Shown here: one piece after another, positions 34,117 to 42,695 of the stretch | Layout: every line of letters begins with the position of its first letter | Position numbering within the stretch: the first letter of the stretch is position 1 | Source of the DNA: Dyadobacter endophyticus | Lineage (GTDB): Bacteria; Bacteroidota; Bacteroidia; Cytophagales; Spirosomataceae | DNA: 64,000 nt | Reading direction: 5' to 3' | NCBI RefSeq assembly: GCF_014641595.1 | Contig: NZ_BMIA01000005.1 | Span: 467,536-531,535 of the forward strand | The notes under the pieces: model-generated | The model's database searches: none | What the model was told of the DNA's origin: nothing | What the model saw: only the letters and a program-made list of their open reading frames with translations | Translations under genes and position numbers: made by a program

Positions 34117-34806
34117 TCACCGATTTTTCCACTTTTCAATAAAATCGATATAGCTGTCGCTTACAGGTAATTCAATGCCGGAAAATAGCTTAACTCTTTT
34201 ATTTTGAATAGATTTTACTTGCAGATTAGGCACAATATAGCTCCGGTGTATTCTGCTGAACCCGCTTTCAGGCAAATTTCCGAGAATCCCCTTCAATGAC
34301 ATGAGCGTCGTGACCGGGTGCCGCGAACTCAGCAAATGGATTTTGATATAATCCTCCATTCCTTCGATGTAAGCGATATCGTTCAATGCAATTCTGATCG
34401 CCTTATATTCCGAACGGACCACAATAGACTCATCGCCTTGCCTCGATTTCCCAAGCTCGAAACGCTCGGCCGCCTTCTGGACTGCCTTTTCAAAACGTTC
34501 AATGGTAATAGGTTTCAAAAGGTAGTCCACTGCTTCCAGTTCAAAACCTTCATAGGCGAACTTCTTGTAGGCCGTCGTAAAAATGACCATTGGCCGTATT
34601 TCCAGCCTCGCAACCAGTTCCAGGCCCGACAAATCGGGCATATTGATATCGATAAAAAGCAGATCGACCGGATTGGTTTTCAAAAATCGCCCGCCTTCGA
34701 TCGCATCGTCGAACGTTCCGACGAGTTCAAGCACCGGAAACGCGACCAAGTATTTTTCGATAATGCTCAACGCAAGCGGCTCGTCGTCAATGACCACGCA
34801 TTTCAT
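34117..34806 (-). CDS. LytTR-family response regulator
   Basis: Regulator of 229 residues. Receiver domain with D7/D8, phospho-acceptor D53 (LLFIDINMPDLSG), TTAYKKFAYEGFELEAVDYL and the conserved Lys in LLKPI. The C-terminal LytTR DNA-binding domain is seen in IEGMEDYIKIHLL, MSLKGILGNLPESGFSRIHR and SYIVPNLQVKSI. It binds pairs of short direct repeats in this family. It overlaps the kinase stop by four bases and forms a two-component system with it. Confidence 0.95.
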   Translation of the reverse strand: MKCVVIDDEPLALSIIEKYLVAFPVLELVGTFDDAIEGGRFLKTNPVDLLFIDINMPDLSGLELVARLEIRPMVIFTTAYKKFAYEGFELEAVDYLLKPITIERFEKAVQKAAERFELGKSRQGDESIVVRSEYKAIRIALNDIAYIEGMEDYIKIHLLSSRHPVTTLMSLKGILGNLPESGFSRIHRSYIVPNLQVKSIQNKRVKLFSGIELPVSDSYIDFIEKWKNR

Positions 34807-35912
34807 CGTCCCGAAAGTTTTAGGTTCACTGTAAAAACCTCCTCTGCATTACGGATATCAAGGTCATACGATCCGCTATAGAGCAAATCCAGTCGTTTTT
34901 GGGTATTTAAAATCCCCACGCCGGTGCGCTCCACATCCTCTCTCCGCTCAATAATACGGTTTTGACAAAAAAACTGAATATGGCTTCCTGTCACCTCCAC
35001 TGCAATGCGTATGACCGATTCGCGGTGATTGCTAACGCCGTATTTAAATGCATTCTCCACGAACGTCATCAGGATCAACGGCGCGATTTTGACGCCGTCG
35101 GGCTGGCCCTGCACGTTGAAATCCAGTTTTGTTTTGGCATTCAACCGCAATTTTTGCAGTTCTACATAGTTTTCAAGACAAGCCAGCTCGTCTTCCAGCG
35201 GAACGTAATGCTCGGTTGCCTCTTCCGTAATGTAGCGCATCATTTGCGACAGTTTGAGAATGCTCGGCGCCGTGTGCGCACTGCTGCTGACGGCCAGCGC
35301 ATATATATTATTGAGTGTATTAAACAGAAAATGCGGGTTGATCTGCGCTTTGAAAAACGACAGCTCGGCATGCGCTTTCTCTGCCTCGGAAAGGATCGCT
35401 CTACGCTCGGATTGCCGCCATTCACGCGAAATGCGTATTGCCATCGCCACCGCCCAGGCGACGATAAACAGCGTGAGACTTACAAAGTCGACGGCTCTGC
35501 CCCGCTCGGGCATCGGACGCGGTTCTTCACCAGGAGGCAGGCCCGGCGGCGGACCATTCCGAAATCCGCCACGAGGCATTTCCGGCCTTGCCTCCCTGCC
35601 CTGCTCCTGCCGGAACTTCCTGAAAATGAGTTTTTCAAATGGTTGCGAAACGTAAATCAGAATCAATAAACCCACAAAAACTGCTGCATAGGCTGCATAA
35701 TGCTGCTTCAAGTACAATTTTGGCGTAAGTACCAGCAAATTGCCATAAAACAATACAGCGTATACGAGAAAAAATGACCAGAACCAGCCCGATTTGAGTA
35801 CCAGCATCGGGAAATTCGCATCGGGCTCCCGAGAGACGATCGTCAGGGGCAGGCTCATGAACAGTACCCACCCCAGCAAGTGAATGATCCAAAGGTTCTT
35901 AGCCCGAAACAT
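34803..35912 (-). CDS. LytS/YehU-type sensor histidine kinase
   Basis: Kinase of 369 residues. Four hydrophobic segments (about 8-25, 43-61, 74-90, 143-160) with a Pro/Arg/Gly-rich stretch (110-138, GPPPGLPPGEEPRPMPERGR) between the third and fourth. The His_kinase motif follows: FFKAQINPHFLFNTLNNIY with H194. The ATPase part has PLILMTFVENAFKYGVSNHR (N-box) and GVGILNTQKRLDLLY. It is translated before its regulator. The signal is unknown. Confidence 0.93.
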   Translation of the reverse strand: MFRAKNLWIIHLLGWVLFMSLPLTIVSREPDANFPMLVLKSGWFWSFFLVYAVLFYGNLLVLTPKLYLKQHYAAYAAVFVGLLILIYVSQPFEKLIFRKFRQEQGREARPEMPRGGFRNGPPPGLPPGEEPRPMPERGRAVDFVSLTLFIVAWAVAMAIRISREWRQSERRAILSEAEKAHAELSFFKAQINPHFLFNTLNNIYALAVSSSAHTAPSILKLSQMMRYITEEATEHYVPLEDELACLENYVELQKLRLNAKTKLDFNVQGQPDGVKIAPLILMTFVENAFKYGVSNHRESVIRIAVEVTGSHIQFFCQNRIIERREDVERTGVGILNTQKRLDLLYSGSYDLDIRNAEEVFTVNLKLSGR

Positions 35913-36019
35913 AGCGGTTACGACGGAATTTGGTGGCCACGCTGGTATTTGCTGACGAAGATAGGAGTTACATTCAGAAAAAGTTTCCTATTTTCGAAAA
36001 GCACATTTTCACTCCACCC

Positions 36020-37354
36020 ATGCAGCAACCTCGTACCCGAAACGAACTTTTCAAGATCCTGGGCGTCGGGTTTGGCGTCGCGGTGACCGTCGGCGGCACC
36101 ATCGGGACCGGCATTCTGCGGAAACCCGGACCCATAGCCGCGCAACTTGGCGATCCGGCCCTGATTATGGCTTTGTGGGTCGGGGTGAGCCTCTACGCGT
36201 TTCTCGGGACCCTGTGCACGATTGAGCTCGGCACCTCTGTCCCTCGTGCGGGCGCATGGTACGTGTATGCACAGCGTGCGTTCGGGAATTACGCCGGTTT
36301 TGTCGTGGGGATCAATAGCTGGCTGGGCACCTGCTCGGCGCTCGGCTTCGGCGTGTACACCATGAGCGAATACCTGGCGTTGCTTATCCCCTCACTGGCC
36401 GGAAACGAGCCTTATGTGGCCGCCGCGATCCTGCTCTCGCTCACGGTCATTCACTGGATCGGACTCGCCTTGGCGAGTAGTTTTCAGAATATCATGAGCT
36501 TGCTGAAAGGCATCGGTCTTTTTGCATTTGTCGCGGTTTGTTATATCTATGGCAATGAGGTGACTCTGGAAGAAGCGCAGGTTACTACCAGCCAAATCAT
36601 CAAAACCGGCTCATGGATAGCGCCGGTGATTTTCTCTTTGCAAGCGATATTTTACACCTACGATGGCTGGCATACCGCCGCCTATTTTTCCGAAGAAGAC
36701 CGCGACCCTTCCAAAAACCTGCCCAAATCGATGATCGGCGGCGTTTTGGTCATCATCGCTATTTACTTGCTTTGTAACCTGGCGATTCTTCACGTCCTGC
36801 CGATGAACGACCTCGCGCAATCCAAACTGGCCGCCGCTGATGCGATTACATTGATTTTTGGCGAAGGTTCCGGCAAAATCGTGACCCTGTTTCTCATGAT
36901 ATCGATTCTCGGTATCGTCAACGCGCAGCTATTATTCAATCCGCGCGTGCTTTACTCGATGAGCCGCGACGGGTTATTTTTGAAATCCGGCGTGACAGTC
37001 AACCAGGGCGGCACGCCGGCGGTGGCGATGCTGGTCACTTCCGCCGTAGCTATCACATTGATCCTTATCGGAAAAGATGCCACGGAAAAACTGTCGGACA
37101 TTGCAACATTCTTTTTCGTATTAGGTTATACCTCCGGATTTGCTTCCTTACTGGCACTGCGGAAGAAAGAACCGAACTTACCCCGTCCCTGGAAGGTGCC
37201 GGCCTACCCTTTCCTGCCCGTTCTAATGCTAATTTTATCCATCGCTTTCCTGGCAGGTGCGATTGTCCAGGACTTACCGAGCAGCCAGTATGCATTGCTG
37301 TTCCTTGTGATAAGCTACCCTGTCTATTTACTGGTTCGCAAGCTTAATCAGTAG
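36020..37354 (+). CDS. APC-family amino acid permease
   Basis: Protein of 444 residues with about twelve transmembrane segments. The first carries VGGTIGTGILRKPGPIA, the unwound substrate site of the APC superfamily. YTYDGWHTAAYFSEEDRDPS and LLFNPRVLYSMSRDGLF are also typical. Likely an amino acid:proton symporter or exchanger. The ATG at 36020 (MQQPRTRNELFK) is preferred over a TTG at 35930. Divergent from the two-component genes. Confidence 0.92.
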   Translation: MQQPRTRNELFKILGVGFGVAVTVGGTIGTGILRKPGPIAAQLGDPALIMALWVGVSLYAFLGTLCTIELGTSVPRAGAWYVYAQRAFGNYAGFVVGINSWLGTCSALGFGVYTMSEYLALLIPSLAGNEPYVAAAILLSLTVIHWIGLALASSFQNIMSLLKGIGLFAFVAVCYIYGNEVTLEEAQVTTSQIIKTGSWIAPVIFSLQAIFYTYDGWHTAAYFSEEDRDPSKNLPKSMIGGVLVIIAIYLLCNLAILHVLPMNDLAQSKLAAADAITLIFGEGSGKIVTLFLMISILGIVNAQLLFNPRVLYSMSRDGLFLKSGVTVNQGGTPAVAMLVTSAVAITLILIGKDATEKLSDIATFFFVLGYTSGFASLLALRKKEPNLPRPWKVPAYPFLPVLMLILSIAFLAGAIVQDLPSSQYALLFLVISYPVYLLVRKLNQ

Positions 37355-37413
37355 AATCATTTAGCAAGTTTATTTTAGGTAAATTGCATATATAACAAAT
37401 CTCCTTGACAATT

Positions 37414-39849
37414 ATGCCGTGGAAGAAAAACTTCATCAACTATGCCCTGCTCGCCGCCATTACACTACTTATTACAGCATTTCAATGGTCGGAAGACGAT
37501 TTTATCCAATTCATTTCCAACAAATTAAATAAATACCGCAGCACATTACCAGTCGAAAAAGCTTACCTGCATCTCGACAAACCCTACTACGTGACGGGCG
37601 ACACGCTATGGTTTAAAGCATACCTTACCGAAGGATCGCTGCACTTGGCCGACAGCGCCAGCAACCTCCTTTACGTCGATCTGATCGAGCAGCGTTCGGG
37701 CAGGAATGCCGCTCTAAAACGCGTACAATTGAACGGGGGAACCGGTCATGGGGAGTTCGTGCTCACCGATTCGCTCGCCCCGGGCGCATACACCATCCGC
37801 GCGTACACCAACTGGATGCGCAACGCTTCCGAAGATTTCTTCTTCCAAAAAAATGTGTATGTATTTAATTATGAAGAGAATACTGCTACCAGCACCACGA
37901 TGGGTAAGATCGACCTGCAATTTTTCCCAGAGGGCGGGCAACTGGTTGCCGATATCAACACGCGCGTGGCGTTCAAAGCCGTGAACGAGGCCGGTCTGGC
38001 GCAGGAGGTAACCGGCTTTGTGCTGGCACAGGGCGGTGATACCGTAGCCTCATTCAGGAGTGAACACCTGGGTATGGGGCGGTTTCAATTTGCACCGAAA
38101 ACAGGTGAGACCTATCGCGCATTTGTAAAGGAAAGTGACGGAAAAGTGACGCCATTTCCATTTCCAAAAGTACACGACACCGGATTTACCATGGTGGTCG
38201 ACAATCTTTCAAATCCATTTAAAATGAGGGTGATAGCCTATGCTAAGGTGCCCGGAAAAACTGAAATGCCCGTTCATGTCGTAGGCCATGCCCGGGGCAT
38301 CGTGGCATTTGTGGCGAAGGGAAAAATAGGTAGCCGGGGACTGATGATGCAGCTGCCGACCACCGAATTGCCCGACGGCATTATCCATCTTACGCTTTTC
38401 GACGAATCAGGCAAACCTGTTTGCGAGCGGCTGGTGTTTATCAATCATTCAAGAAGCCTGCGGGTGGATATTAAGCCTTCCAAACCCGAATACAAACCAC
38501 GCGAGAAAGTCGATTTGGAAGTGACCGTTACCGACTCGTCGGGCAAGCCGGTGGAAGCTAATCTCTCACTGTCGATTACCGATGCGGGCCAGATATTGCA
38601 ACAGCCTTACGAGCAGAATATTGCTTCATATTTACTATTATCTTCTGATTTAAAAGGCATTATAGAACAACCCGCCTACTATTTTGACCCTGAGAAAACC
38701 GAACGCAAAATTCATCTCGATTACGTGATGATGACCCACGGCTGGACCCGTTTCAAATGGGAAGATGTGCTCCGCGACACCATTCCACCGGCAAAACGAT
38801 ATGTCGAGCAAGGCATTACGCTCGAAGGCGACGTAAAACGGAACAATAAAAAGTTAACCGAAAAAACGGCCATGTCGCTCTTCCTCAGCAACGACAGCCT
38901 TAGCAACTTCATGACCTCAGAAACGGATGAATATGGCCATTTTACCGTCTACAACTTGGCTTTCAGTGATTCTCTGCAACTCCGCATTCAGGGTATGAAC
39001 AAAAAGGGAAACCAGAGTTTGTCGTTCACGCTTAATCCATTCGACGCGCCGCGTGCTTCGGTTGTCAAAATTCCTTTCAAACCTGTAACCGTCGATGGGC
39101 AACGGCTGGCCGATTTCCTCAAAAATGCCGCCCAAGACCAGGACATTTCCAGAAAAATTCGCGAAAGCCGCGAGCGGCTTCTGCGGGAAGTCACCATCAA
39201 AGCCAAAAAGGAAGTACCCCGCGACTCGCGTAAACTTTATAATTCGGCAGATGCGACCCTGAAAGTGACGCCTCAGATGGCTTCCGGCTATATGAGCATA
39301 CTCGACATGCTCCAAGGGCGCGTCGCGGGCGTGTCGGTAATGGGATCGGGGATGAATGCGGTCGTATCGATACGGGGCAACAGAGGCGAGCCGCTTTTCG
39401 TATTGGATGGCATGCCGGTGGATAAAGCGCTGATCACTTCTCTGAACGTTTTCGATGTGGAGTCGATCGACGTGCTGAAAGGGGCGTCTGCGGCGATATA
39501 CGGCAGCAGGGGGGGAAATGGCGTCATAGCCGTACTTACCAAGCGCGGGAATGAGAATTACGACTATTCGCAGGACATTGTACCGGGCGTATTGGTAACC
39601 AAAATCGCCGGTTTTCATACCCCGCGGGAGTTTTACTCGCCACAATACGGCCCAACGGGCCCAATTAACCCGAACCCCGATTTCCGCTCCACGGTTTTCT
39701 GGGCACCTATGCTCAAAACCGGTAGCGACGGCAAGGTCCGCGTAAGCTATTATCACTCCGATGCCGCAAGCCCGGCCGATATCCGCGCGGAGGTCCTCAG
39801 CCCGACCGGCCTGCCAGGTTTTGGAAAATCGGCTTACTCGGTGCGGTAA
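37414..39849 (+). CDS. MG2-domain protein ending in an orphan TonB plug domain
   Basis: Protein of 811 residues from the ATG at 37414. An N-terminal hydrophobic segment is followed by EKAYLHLDKPYYVTGDTLWF, the macroglobulin MG2-like start, and APGAYTIRAYTNWMRN. Further Ig-like repeats follow (VDIKPSKPEYKPREKVDLEV). Residues about 617-711 form a TonB-receptor plug: ILDMLQGRVAGVSVMGSG, GNRGEPLFVLDGMPVD, VFDVESIDVLKGASAAIYGS and RGGNGVIAVLTKRG. No beta-barrel follows; it ends with about 100 residues including FWAPMLKTGSDGKVRVSYY. A role at the outer membrane is inferred. Confidence 0.9.
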   Translation: MPWKKNFINYALLAAITLLITAFQWSEDDFIQFISNKLNKYRSTLPVEKAYLHLDKPYYVTGDTLWFKAYLTEGSLHLADSASNLLYVDLIEQRSGRNAALKRVQLNGGTGHGEFVLTDSLAPGAYTIRAYTNWMRNASEDFFFQKNVYVFNYEENTATSTTMGKIDLQFFPEGGQLVADINTRVAFKAVNEAGLAQEVTGFVLAQGGDTVASFRSEHLGMGRFQFAPKTGETYRAFVKESDGKVTPFPFPKVHDTGFTMVVDNLSNPFKMRVIAYAKVPGKTEMPVHVVGHARGIVAFVAKGKIGSRGLMMQLPTTELPDGIIHLTLFDESGKPVCERLVFINHSRSLRVDIKPSKPEYKPREKVDLEVTVTDSSGKPVEANLSLSITDAGQILQQPYEQNIASYLLLSSDLKGIIEQPAYYFDPEKTERKIHLDYVMMTHGWTRFKWEDVLRDTIPPAKRYVEQGITLEGDVKRNNKKLTEKTAMSLFLSNDSLSNFMTSETDEYGHFTVYNLAFSDSLQLRIQGMNKKGNQSLSFTLNPFDAPRASVVKIPFKPVTVDGQRLADFLKNAAQDQDISRKIRESRERLLREVTIKAKKEVPRDSRKLYNSADATLKVTPQMASGYMSILDMLQGRVAGVSVMGSGMNAVVSIRGNRGEPLFVLDGMPVDKALITSLNVFDVESIDVLKGASAAIYGSRGGNGVIAVLTKRGNENYDYSQDIVPGVLVTKIAGFHTPREFYSPQYGPTGPINPNPDFRSTVFWAPMLKTGSDGKVRVSYYHSDAASPADIRAEVLSPTGLPGFGKSAYSVR

Positions 39850-39951
39850 GCGATGCGATAGCCCGGTATCCTGGCATAAGATTATATATATTTCCACGTT
39901 AGTATACTTATTTGCCAAGACTTTTGGGCAGAGCATACTGACAAAATTTGG

Positions 39952-39959
39952 TAACTTTG
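39952..39959 (+). promoter_or_regulatory. -7 element of the TPR/DUF4292 unit
   Basis: TAACTTTG, full consensus. A TTTG at 39923-39926 is 25 bases upstream, longer than usual. Predicted start near 39966. Confidence 0.5.
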
Positions 39960-40016
39960 TTATTTACACAGAAATAGCCGGTCATGTCGCACGATCTGAT
40001 GGCGCACGATTTAAAT

Positions 40017-41765
40017 ATGAGGACCGAATATTTGAAAATAACCCTTCTTATTTGCCTCGTATCGGCTTCCTGGCTGATGACACCGGCCCACGCGCAGCGC
40101 CGTAAGGATCGTGATAAACAGGAAGTAAAGGAAGAAGGCGTCCTTACAAGACTCGAAGGCGAGTCGATGGCGGCCGAGGGGATGAAATTCATCATGAAGG
40201 ACGAGCCTGACCGCGCATTACCAGTATTCGAAAAGCTCGCGCTCCTCAGTCCGCAGGACGCTACCACGCATTACCTCGTGGCTACGGCGCTTATCAAGCT
40301 TGAAAAATACGACGATGCGATCAATGCTTCCAAAAAGGCGCATGACCTGGATAAAGAAAATATTTTCTATTCCCAGCAGCTCGCGGAGCTGTATGCGAAA
40401 CGCCGCAAATACGCTGAGGCCGCCCAGATTTATGAAAAGTTGGTGGCCAAAAACCCGGAAAATATCGAGTATGGAATAGAACTGGCTGCCGTTTACGTCT
40501 TTGCCGACCAGTTCGACAAGGCGATCGAGACTTACAATAAGCTGGAAAAATCGATGGGCGTGACCGAAGAGATCACCCACCAGAAACAGCAGCTGTATCT
40601 CCGCCAGAACAATCTCGACAAAGCCCTTGCAGAAGGTAAAAAACTGATCGACGCCGAGCCGGGTGAAGTAAGCTACCGCGTGGAGTTGGCCGAAATGCTG
40701 ATCGCCAACGACCGTATCGTAGAAGCGGTGGCGCCGTTGGAAGAAGCATTGAAAATCAATCCGGACGAGGCGCAGGCGCACGTCTTGCTGGCTGATATTT
40801 ACCGCCGCAATGGTGATGTACAGAAATGCAACCAGGAGCTGAAACAGGTTTTCGCCAATCCTAACCTCGACGCCGACCCTAAAATCCGCGTGCTTTCGGG
40901 CTATTTGACAATGTTGAAAACCGAAAACGAGGTTACTGAGGCCGTTTCACTAGCCCGCCAGCTCTCGGAAACGCATCCGAACGAAGCAAAAGCTACCGTC
41001 ATTTATGCCGACCTGCTGACGCGCCAGGGCAAATTTGCAGAGGCCCGGCAGCTGTATGTCAAAGCTGTCACTTCCGATCCCAATGTTTTTCAGGTTTGGG
41101 GTGCTATTATGCAGCTCGACGGCCAGCTCAACCAGCCCGACAGCATGCTGGTACATTCGGAGAAGGCTTTGGAATTGTTCCCGAATCAGGGCATGTTCTG
41201 GTATTTCAACGGAACAGCGCATTTGATGAAGAAAAATTATAAGGAAGCCACTTCCTCACTGGAAGAGAGCCTGAAAATGATCGGAGAAAATCCCCAGCTG
41301 GTCCCATTAATCCACGCCCAGCTTGGCGACGCGTTCAATGGCGTGGGAGACCATGATAAATCCGATGCGGCCTATGATCTGGCACTGAAGGCGGACCCGG
41401 ATAATGATCATGTCCTCAATAATTACAGTTATTTTCTGTCCCTGAGAAAGGAAAAACTCGATCTCGCACTCAAAATGTCGGAAAAACTGGTGCAGCAGCA
41501 TCAGAACAACCCGACTTACCTCGATACCTATGCCTGGGTATTATACATTCGCAAAGACTACAAAAAAGCAAAGGAGTTCCTCGAAAAGGCAATGCTCGAC
41601 AGCAGCGGTGTGAGTGGCACAATTGTTGAGCATTACGGGGATGTCCTGTTCAAACTAGGGGAACGGGACAATGCGGTGGCCCAATGGAAAAAAGCCAAAA
41701 GAATGGGAGAGACCACCGAACTTCTTGACAAAAAAATAGCAACAGGTGCATTACATGAGCAGTAA
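40017..41765 (+). CDS. Exported TPR protein of the envelope cluster
   Basis: Protein of 582 residues from ATG 40017 (39984 would add 11). Signal peptide ends PAHAQ. Nearly the whole remainder is tetratricopeptide repeats, for example ATALIKLEKYDDAINASKKA, YAEAAQIYEKLVAKNPENIE, and YAWVLYIRKDYKKAKEFLEK near the end. The DUF4292 lipoprotein gene starts inside its last codons. A TPR-DUF4292-EnvC-like order recurs, to my knowledge, in many Bacteroidota. Likely a periplasmic scaffold. Confidence 0.9.
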   Translation: MRTEYLKITLLICLVSASWLMTPAHAQRRKDRDKQEVKEEGVLTRLEGESMAAEGMKFIMKDEPDRALPVFEKLALLSPQDATTHYLVATALIKLEKYDDAINASKKAHDLDKENIFYSQQLAELYAKRRKYAEAAQIYEKLVAKNPENIEYGIELAAVYVFADQFDKAIETYNKLEKSMGVTEEITHQKQQLYLRQNNLDKALAEGKKLIDAEPGEVSYRVELAEMLIANDRIVEAVAPLEEALKINPDEAQAHVLLADIYRRNGDVQKCNQELKQVFANPNLDADPKIRVLSGYLTMLKTENEVTEAVSLARQLSETHPNEAKATVIYADLLTRQGKFAEARQLYVKAVTSDPNVFQVWGAIMQLDGQLNQPDSMLVHSEKALELFPNQGMFWYFNGTAHLMKKNYKEATSSLEESLKMIGENPQLVPLIHAQLGDAFNGVGDHDKSDAAYDLALKADPDNDHVLNNYSYFLSLRKEKLDLALKMSEKLVQQHQNNPTYLDTYAWVLYIRKDYKKAKEFLEKAMLDSSGVSGTIVEHYGDVLFKLGERDNAVAQWKKAKRMGETTELLDKKIATGALHEQ

Positions 41766-42630
41766 AATTACGGTCGGGCTGGTAGCCATGTCTCTGATAT
41801 GGTTCACGGCTTGTCACAAACCAAGTTCTTCCAAAAGTACTTCCCAAAATCCGGCTAAAGATACGACCCTGATCACCAGGGGACCAGCATCAAGAGATTC
41901 CATTAAGACAGATACCGCCGCGGTGGACACCGTTGCAGTCGCACCCGACACGCGGGAACCGATGCCCGAGGTAAAAGTCAACGAAGTAGATTTTGATTAT
42001 CTGACAGCCAAATCCAAGTTTTCTTTCAAAAGCGCGAAGCAGGATTTTGATAATACCAATGTCAATATCCGGATGAAGAAGGACAGCATTATCTGGCTTT
42101 CGGTAACGGGTGTAGGGCTGGAAGTGGCGCGGGGCATTATCACGCGGGATTCCATTGTTTTTATGGACAAAATCCATCGCGATTACTTCGTTTTCAACTA
42201 CGAGCAGCTCAGCAAACAATACAACTTCGACCTGAATTTTGATCTTCTGCAATCGGTGATCATTGGAAATATGCCTTTCGAAATGCAGGAAGAGGGCCAT
42301 TTTATAAAGGAAAACGACTTTTATGTACTCAAACAGCTCGTCGACAGACTGGAAGTCGATAACTACGTCGCCGAAAAGAACCAGAAACTTTCACGCCTGA
42401 AAGCGATGGAAGTACCAACGCAGAACACTTTTACCCTGGACTATGAGGATTTCAGGGAAACAGGGGGCTTTCTCTTTCCGTTTATGAGCCATATCAGCCT
42501 GAATGTGCTTTCAAAAGAGCAGCAAAAGCTCGAAACAACCATGCGCCTCAAACACAGCAAGGTGGAATTGGTAAAACAAAGTCCCGGTTTTCCGTTTAAT
42601 GTTCCTTCGAGCTACAAGCGTAAAAGGTAA
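41755..42630 (+). CDS. DUF4292-family lipoprotein
   Basis: Protein of 291 residues. Signal and lipobox (SLIWFTACHK) mark a lipoprotein; a Ser/Thr/Asp linker follows, then the DUF4292 domain: DYLTAKSKFSFKSAKQDFDN, VNIRMKKDSIIWLSVTGVGL, EVARGIITRDSIVFMDKI. The curved-sheet strand order is reminiscent of LolA/LolB carriers, so a part in lipoprotein or lipid handling is possible but unproven. It overlaps the TPR gene by 11 bases. Confidence 0.9.
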   Translation: MSSKITVGLVAMSLIWFTACHKPSSSKSTSQNPAKDTTLITRGPASRDSIKTDTAAVDTVAVAPDTREPMPEVKVNEVDFDYLTAKSKFSFKSAKQDFDNTNVNIRMKKDSIIWLSVTGVGLEVARGIITRDSIVFMDKIHRDYFVFNYEQLSKQYNFDLNFDLLQSVIIGNMPFEMQEEGHFIKENDFYVLKQLVDRLEVDNYVAEKNQKLSRLKAMEVPTQNTFTLDYEDFRETGGFLFPFMSHISLNVLSKEQQKLETTMRLKHSKVELVKQSPGFPFNVPSSYKRKR

Positions 42631-42647
42631 AATACAGAAAGTCTGCT

Positions 42648-42655
42648 TAACTTTG
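42648..42655 (+). promoter_or_regulatory. -7 element before the EnvC-like gene
   Basis: TAACTTTG, full consensus, 41 bases before the ATG at 42696. No clear -33. It may add internal transcription to the cluster. Confidence 0.45.
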
Positions 42656-42695
42656 CCCGCCGTGAGATGTATTTTTGGCCGCAAGAATCAATATT

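Noticed and set aside
39509..39515. Run of seven G in the plug domain as a possible phase-variation tract
   Set aside because: It encodes the conserved SRGGNG motif and is short; the frame is intact.
38917..39936. A 339-codon frame antisense to the MG2/plug gene
   Set aside because: Opposite a clear gene with strong motifs; basic, low-complexity product with no domain.
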